DNA from: Candidatus Laterigemmans baculatus
Lineage (GTDB): Bacteria > Planctomycetota > Planctomycetia > Pirellulales > Pirellulaceae
DNA length: 64,000 nucleotides
Reading direction: 5' to 3'
Assembly (NCBI RefSeq): GCF_010367455.1
Contig: NZ_WRPR01000052.1
Location: 17,338 to 81,337, forward strand
Shown: in pieces, positions 59,662 through 64,000 of the stretch
Numbering within the stretch: position 1 is the first letter of the stretch
Layout of the letters: every line of letters starts with the position of its first letter
Position numbers and translations under genes: made by a program
The notes under the pieces: generated by a model
Databases searched by the model: none
What the model was told of the DNA's origin: nothing
What the model saw: only the letters and a program-made list of their open reading frames with translations

Positions 59662-61782
59662 ATGGAATTGGTGGACATGGATGTCACGCCCTCGGCATTT
59701 CGTCTTCGCACTTCGCGACCGCTCTCGCTGCTGATGCTCGGGTTGAGCGCCTTCTCCACGCTGGGCTGCCATGGCGGGCCGAAGGTCCTGGGTCCGGGAC
59801 CCCACGACACGACGGCTTCCTACCACGACCACGTGGGGATGGAGATCCAGTACCCGGACGTCAAAGAGCTGGCCAGTCCGCCGCAAGCCGCGGCCGTGGC
59901 CACCGAAGCCCCGCTCGCTTTCGCCGATCCGGCGAGCCTGCCGACCTTCGATCTGACGTTGGACGAAGCGATTCGGATGGCCGTTGGTCAGAGCCCGGTG
60001 ATTCGTTCGCTCGGTGGCAGCATCAGCGGTGCGTTTGGCGGAGCGGCGCTCGTTCCCGGTGCGGTGGGCCAGTCGGTGCTCGGGGCGACGACGGTCTACG
60101 ATCCCGCCCTGACGTATGCCAACCCGCTCGGCGGTGTCGAAGCGGCGCTCTCGGAATTCGACGCTCAGGTCAGCGGCCAGCTGCTCGGAACGAAAACCGA
60201 TTCGCCGAACAACACGCAGGCTGCTCTGTTCTTCCAGCCGAGCGTCACGCAGGCCGACGGGCTGAACTTCTCCGGGCAGATCAGCAAGACCACGGCGACC
60301 GGTGGACGCTTCGCTCTCCGCCACATCGTCAACTACTCCAGCAGCAATCAGCCCTTCCTGGCCTTCCCGAGTTCGTTCACCGGCTGGGTGGAAGCCGAGT
60401 GGCGTCAGCCGTTGCTGCAAGGTGCCGGAGCGACTTACAACCGGATCGCGGGGCCCAACGCGGTGATCGGCCAATACAACGGCGTGCTGATCGCGCGAAT
60501 CAACAACGATATCAGCTTGAACGACTTCGAGGCGGCAGTGATTTCGTTGGTCGCCGACGTCGAGCAGGCTTATTGGGATCTGTACGGCGGCTACCGCGGC
60601 CTCGAAGCCCAGCTCCGTGGTCGCGAGGCAGCTCTGCAGACGTTCCAGTTCCAGGAAGCCCGCTTCCGGCTCGGCGCCGGGAGTGCCGACGAAGAAGCTC
60701 AGGCCCGTTCGCAGTACTTCCAGTTTGCCGCGCAAGTCGAAAACGCCTTGGCCGGCAACAACGGACTCTATCCGCTCGAGCAGCGACTCCGGTATCTGCT
60801 CGGGCTGCCAGCGACCGACGGTCGCCTGATCCGTCCGGTCACCGAACCGCAAGACGCGCGCGTCGTCTTCGACTGGCAGAGCGCCCTCAACCAGGCGCTC
60901 GAGCGGCGGGTCGAGATCCGTCGCCAGAAATGGAACGTCAAACGCCGCGAGCTGGAATTGGTCGCTGCTCGGCTCAACCGTCGGCCGCGGCTCGACTTCC
61001 TCGGCACCTATCGCTGGCGGGGGCTCGGTGACGACCTGCTGGGCAGCGGAGGGGGCGAGTTCGACAATTTGTACGATTCGATCGGCTCGGGGAACTACCA
61101 GGAATGGACCGCCGGGTTTGAGCTGAACATGCCAGTCGGATTGCGACGGGCGAGCGTCGCAGTCACCAGCGCCCAGCTCAACTTGGCGCGGGACCGGGCG
61201 ATTCTGTCCGAAACCGAACTCTCGGTCAGCCATGACCTCTCCGATGCCGCTCGCGAACTGTCCCGCGCCTACCGCTTGTTGCAGATCAACTTCAACCGCT
61301 GGGCCGCCGACCAGCAGCAAGTCGAAGTGCTCCGCGAACGCTACGAACGGGGTCGGGAAAACATCAACTTCCTGCTCCAGGCTCAGCGGAGCCTCGTGAC
61401 GAGCGAGATCGATTTCTACGCCTCGCTGGTCGATTACAACCTGGCGATCCGCAACCTGCACCGCCAAAAGGGCTCGTTGCTCGCCTACAACCAGGTGCAG
61501 CTGGCCGAAGGCCCCTGGGCAAGCAAGGCGTACGGCGACGCGTATGAGCTCGGCCGGTTCTTCACGCCGCGGGTCCATCCCGAGAAGGTCCGGATGCCGC
61601 ATCCGCTCAGCAGCGGCGACTTCGATCCCTCGGCCCCGATGAATACCCAGGGAGCCGACGCCCTTGCCCCGGAGGGAGCTATCGACAGCGGAGCCAACCC
61701 GGCGGTGGTTCCCGAACGGGTGACCCTCGAGCCGAACGACTTCGAGTCCTTCGAGACGATCCCAGTTCCCCCGGCACCGTAG
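59662..61782 (+). CDS. TolC-like outer membrane efflux lipoprotein (OMF family)
   Basis: From the ATG at 59662 the protein has 706 residues (ATG 59677 is an alternative). A lipobox ends LGLSAFSTLGC, so it is a lipid-anchored OMF. The mature part holds two OEP-type repeats with long helices and beta strands: DLTLDEAIRMAVGQSPVIRS, EAAVISLVADVEQAYWDLYG, FQEARFRLGAGSADEEAQAR, ALERRVEIRRQKWNVKRREL and VLRERYERGRENINFLLQAQ. The middle (about 170-300) has an insertion with beta-rich sequence. It would form the outer-membrane channel of an efflux or type I secretion system; partner pumps are not in this window. Confidence 0.88.
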   Translation: MELVDMDVTPSAFRLRTSRPLSLLMLGLSAFSTLGCHGGPKVLGPGPHDTTASYHDHVGMEIQYPDVKELASPPQAAAVATEAPLAFADPASLPTFDLTLDEAIRMAVGQSPVIRSLGGSISGAFGGAALVPGAVGQSVLGATTVYDPALTYANPLGGVEAALSEFDAQVSGQLLGTKTDSPNNTQAALFFQPSVTQADGLNFSGQISKTTATGGRFALRHIVNYSSSNQPFLAFPSSFTGWVEAEWRQPLLQGAGATYNRIAGPNAVIGQYNGVLIARINNDISLNDFEAAVISLVADVEQAYWDLYGGYRGLEAQLRGREAALQTFQFQEARFRLGAGSADEEAQARSQYFQFAAQVENALAGNNGLYPLEQRLRYLLGLPATDGRLIRPVTEPQDARVVFDWQSALNQALERRVEIRRQKWNVKRRELELVAARLNRRPRLDFLGTYRWRGLGDDLLGSGGGEFDNLYDSIGSGNYQEWTAGFELNMPVGLRRASVAVTSAQLNLARDRAILSETELSVSHDLSDAARELSRAYRLLQINFNRWAADQQQVEVLRERYERGRENINFLLQAQRSLVTSEIDFYASLVDYNLAIRNLHRQKGSLLAYNQVQLAEGPWASKAYGDAYELGRFFTPRVHPEKVRMPHPLSSGDFDPSAPMNTQGADALAPEGAIDSGANPAVVPERVTLEPNDFESFETIPVPPAP

Positions 61783-61800
61783 CCGCGGAGTCGACCTCAC

Positions 61801-61827
61801 CGTCACCCTCCCCCCGGGAGGATGTCG
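61801..61827. repeat. Family C fragment
   Basis: A partial GC-rich module (CACCCTCCCCCCGGGAGGAT) lies 19 bp after the OMF gene and 21 bp before the end of the convergent hydrolase gene. Confidence 0.6.
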
Positions 61828-61847
61828 TTCCTGCCTTCTGACCGTTC

Positions 61848-62726
61848 CTAGCCCTGCAGAAACTCGCTGACGAAGTGCTGCACGCTGGCGTCGTTCATCA
61901 GCAGCGAATGGAGGACTGGGACGGTGCGATGCTCGACCGCCCCTTGCAGCCTTGTCTCTTCGACCAACACGAGAAAGTCGCTCGGTCCGGAGAGGAGCGG
62001 ATTCTGCAACCAGCTGGCGGTGAGATCGCCAGCGACGATGGCGAATGGACAGGGAGGCGTGGCCAACTCCTGCTGGAACGACTCCCAGGCTGCTCCGAGC
62101 TCCATCCCTCCGCGGCCGGTGACGATTTCGAACAGGCCGAGTTTTCCGAGCCGGCGGGCGATGTCGGCGCCTTGATTTGGCGGCCCGAGCATCACCATTT
62201 TTCCGATCCGCGGGAGCACGCCGTGCGGATCCCCCTGCCGCTGCCAATCGGCGAAAGCGCGGCGTGCAACGATGTTGCCCATGCTGTGGCAGACGAAGTC
62301 GACGCGCGGCTGGCCGGGCAGCGTCTCGACCCACTCCCGCAGCGCCGCGGCATGTTCGGAGATCGCCTTCCGCGTGCTCGCATATTCAAAAGCCACGGGC
62401 CGTCCGGGCCCCGAGCCAAGCAGCGCTTCGCGGAGCTTGCCCATCGACTGCGACGACCGCAGCAAGCCATGGATCAGAACGACGATGCGGGTGTCGGGGA
62501 CGCGGCTGCGATCGACCCGGTCCTGCATCGCCTGCTCACAAGCGGCTCGCGTCCCCCAGGCATAACGGACATTCGAGGGACTCAGCAGCCGCCAGTGGCC
62601 GGTGAGCGCGTGCTGCTGCAATCGCCAACCGTCGTTCCAAATGTGGTCGGTCCAGAACTGGAGGCCTCCGAGCGTCGGCAGTGGCAAATTGGGCAGTGGA
62701 GATGAAGACTCGGGTGATGAAGACAT
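61848..62726 (-). CDS. Cytosolic alpha/beta hydrolase (lipase-like)
   Basis: The protein has 292 residues without a signal peptide. The hydrolase core begins at about 80 with RIVVLIHGLLRSSQSM (oxyanion-hole HG), the nucleophile elbow is VDFVCHSMGNIVARRAF (Ser in CHSMG), and an acid/His pair would lie near FAIVAGDLTASW and VPVLHSLLMND. The N-terminal 70 residues (QFWTDHIWNDGWRLQQHALT) are a lid-like addition. The layout resembles PGAP1/lipase-like esterases. The substrate is unknown. Confidence 0.82.
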   Translation of the reverse strand: MSSSPESSSPLPNLPLPTLGGLQFWTDHIWNDGWRLQQHALTGHWRLLSPSNVRYAWGTRAACEQAMQDRVDRSRVPDTRIVVLIHGLLRSSQSMGKLREALLGSGPGRPVAFEYASTRKAISEHAAALREWVETLPGQPRVDFVCHSMGNIVARRAFADWQRQGDPHGVLPRIGKMVMLGPPNQGADIARRLGKLGLFEIVTGRGGMELGAAWESFQQELATPPCPFAIVAGDLTASWLQNPLLSGPSDFLVLVEETRLQGAVEHRTVPVLHSLLMNDASVQHFVSEFLQG

Positions 62727-62755
62727 GGGGGCTTCCTCGGGTTAAATCAGCCGGC

Positions 62756-63850
62756 CTAAGCTAATTTTTGCTGGGTCACCCACTCGTCGAGGCAGCCGAG
62801 GGTTTGCAGGAATTCGCGTTCGCTGAGAATGGAAATCGTCTGGCCAGCGGCTCGCAGCTCTTCGGCCCGATCCTCTTTGGTGCTCCTGGTGCGGCCGGCC
62901 CGGAGGGTCCGCGCATCGGGCTCGCCGACGACGAGCAGGTTGGTCCGCCGCGTCACGCTGCCGCAGGCCGTTCCGCCGGCGGCCTCGACCAATCGCTCCG
63001 CCTCGTCGCGCTCGAGGGCCTGCAGCAGCCCGGTGAAGGCGACCGCTTTGCCCGCCAACCGCTGGCCCTCGGCCGCCCGGCTCAACCAGAGCGAAAAATC
63101 GGCTGGCACCGCCCGCGGAGCTCCGCCTCCGGAATCCTCCAGCCGAAACCGCTGCTGGTAGACCACCGGTTCGCCGCGGCTGGTGGCCCCGCCGATCCCG
63201 CTGATTCGCGAATCCCAGCTTCGCCGCCGACCGTAGCTGCTTCTTCCTCCACCACTGGTTCTTCCGTCACGGCTGCGGGGGCCGCCACACCCCCAGGCAC
63301 CCGCCCGACCGCGGGTGATCCGCAACCGTTTCTCGAGCTCGTCGAGCGAACTGGCCGCGTGCTCATCGGCCGCGGCGAGCAGGATTTTCGCGCAAGCCAT
63401 GGCGTCTTCCAGCGCGTCGTGGTGCTGAAAGGTGATCCCCAGCCGATTGGCGATCGCTTTCAACCCGTAACCGGGCTGTCCGGGCCAAGCGTAATGCCCC
63501 ACGGCTCGCGTGCAGCTGAATTCGAGGTCGAGCGCCTCGTGGCCGTAGCGTCCTAAACAGGCTTGCAGCACGCCGATATCGAAACGGGCGTTGTGCGCCA
63601 CCAGCACTTGGCCGCTCAGCACCGGGCGAATCGACTCCCACAGCTCCCCAAAATCGGGCTCCTCGCGAACCAGCTCCGCGGTGATCCCGTGGACCGCAAT
63701 GTTGATCCGCGAAAACCGCATCGGCCGCGGTCGAATCAGCCAGCAGTGCCGCCGGATGATGTCGCCACCCCGAACCACGACCGCTCCCAACTGACAGGCG
63801 CTGTCGCGCCGTTCATTGGCAGTCTCGAAATCGATTGCCGTAAAATCCAT
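62756..63850 (-). CDS. DnaQ-like DEDDh exonuclease with a C-terminal BRCT domain
   Basis: The protein has 364 residues. The exonuclease motifs are ExoI FTAIDFETAN (Asp7, Glu9), ExoII LVAHNARFDIGVL and ExoIII HHDALEDAMACAK (His and Asp), as in DNA polymerase III epsilon and related DEDDh nucleases. A Gly/Arg/Ser-rich linker lies at about 185-235. Residues 275-355 match a BRCT domain (GKAVAFTGLLQALERDEAER, VTRRTNLLVVGEPDARTLRA). It probably trims DNA 3' ends and docks on a repair or replication partner through BRCT. Confidence 0.9.
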   Translation of the reverse strand: MDFTAIDFETANERRDSACQLGAVVVRGGDIIRRHCWLIRPRPMRFSRINIAVHGITAELVREEPDFGELWESIRPVLSGQVLVAHNARFDIGVLQACLGRYGHEALDLEFSCTRAVGHYAWPGQPGYGLKAIANRLGITFQHHDALEDAMACAKILLAAADEHAASSLDELEKRLRITRGRAGAWGCGGPRSRDGRTSGGGRSSYGRRRSWDSRISGIGGATSRGEPVVYQQRFRLEDSGGGAPRAVPADFSLWLSRAAEGQRLAGKAVAFTGLLQALERDEAERLVEAAGGTACGSVTRRTNLLVVGEPDARTLRAGRTRSTKEDRAEELRAAGQTISILSEREFLQTLGCLDEWVTQQKLA

Positions 63851-63952
63851 TTGCGTTGCATCAGTCCGTTAAAAGCAGGGGACACGCCGAGAACACGCTG
63901 CGGTTCTCCACTATACCGCTCCCCCCATCCCGCGTCGGCAGCAGATTGACGA

Positions 63953-63985
63953 TCCCCCTCCCCGCGGAGGTCGTGCAGTTTTCTG
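63953..63985. repeat. Family C fragment with TTTTCTG end at the window edge
   Basis: CCCCCTCCCCGCGGAGGTCG is followed by GCAGTTTTCTGG, matching the TTTTCTGAC end seen at 38311 and 23880 except for the last base. The 3' part of the element may lie outside the window; the rest of 63851-64000 holds no gene. Confidence 0.55.
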
Positions 63986-64000
63986 GTCCCCTCTCCCCCA

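Noticed and set aside
59590..62334. 914-residue minus-strand ORF opposite the OMF gene
   Set aside because: Shadow frame; it also overlaps the true hydrolase gene in a different frame.

Overview
The window is high-GC, gene-dense bacterial DNA that looks like a planctomycete, most likely of the Pirellula/Rhodopirellula type. The evidence is the gene mix: two secreted PQQ-type beta-propellers, two DUF1080 or DUF1080-like proteins, several conserved small or secreted proteins I associate only with planctomycetes, and Gram-negative envelope genes (LptF/LptG permease, LpxK, SurA-like foldase, TolC-like outer-membrane lipoprotein). Many gaps hold palindromic repeats built around GCTAGC. No rRNA, tRNA, IS transposase, prophage or CRISPR array was seen. 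Taxonomy is inference from content; no marker gene is present.

Layout. 1-2.1 kb: end of a coiled-coil gene, an LptF/LptG-type permease and a free-standing RNA polymerase alpha-CTD-like protein. 2.1-3.4 kb: secreted beta-propeller, then a 0.35 kb tandem-repeat block. 3.9-7.3 kb: a compact, overlapping cluster (membrane protein, small partner, P-loop ATPase with no AUG/GUG/UUG start, unknown protein, soluble histidine kinase). 7.4-11.4 kb: small conserved protein, tandem-parvulin foldase, aminotransferase. 11.5-16.5 kb: complete pstSCAB-phoU. 16.5-21.8 kb: rluD with a TPR membrane protein, a DUF2237 protein and a UvrD-type helicase. 22-26.1 kb: GH32-like hydrolase, a nested repeat island, a small lipoprotein, a secreted CarboxypepD_reg-like protein and a DUF1080 protein. 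26.3-30.1 kb: NtrB/NtrC-type two-component pair and lexA with two upstream dyads. 30.5-34.6 kb: ene-reductase-like enzyme, uppP, a divergent DUF368 transporter and a DUF1080-like protein. 34.6-38 kb: second tandem-repeat block, a possible short minus-strand transcript, a 68-residue protein and a Ski2-like helicase. 38.4-41.2 kb: NAD-type isocitrate dehydrogenase, lpxK and a BON-domain protein. 41.4-45.5 kb: DUF1990 protein, diguanylate cyclase and an OmpR-type two-component pair. 45.7-51.1 kb: anchor protein, ABC ATPase, ABC-2 permease fused to a propeller-like domain, and a PQQ protein. 51.2-59.2 kb: 963-residue TPR-like secreted protein, 1266-residue repeat-rich membrane protein and small secreted proteins. 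59.7-64 kb: OMF lipoprotein, alpha/beta hydrolase and a DnaQ-BRCT exonuclease.

Themes. Envelope biogenesis recurs (LptF/LptG, LpxK, UppP plus DUF368 for undecaprenyl-phosphate recycling, SurA-like, OMF). Phosphate uptake is complete. Three signalling systems are present (26.3-29.4 kb, 43.8-45.5 kb, soluble kinase at 6.6 kb), plus a GGDEF enzyme.

Repeats. Family A (about 71 bp, seven copies), family B (24-bp units, five loci, one a 276-bp island with terminal inverted repeats), family C (GC-rich modules) and family E (21-bp/6-bp TACTCG repeats, two loci) sit mostly at gene 3' ends. In three places family B contributes the stop codon of a gene. The least-explained material is the 3.9-7.3 kb cluster, the lone alpha-CTD protein, the minus-strand unit at 34.7-34.9 kb and the repeat families.
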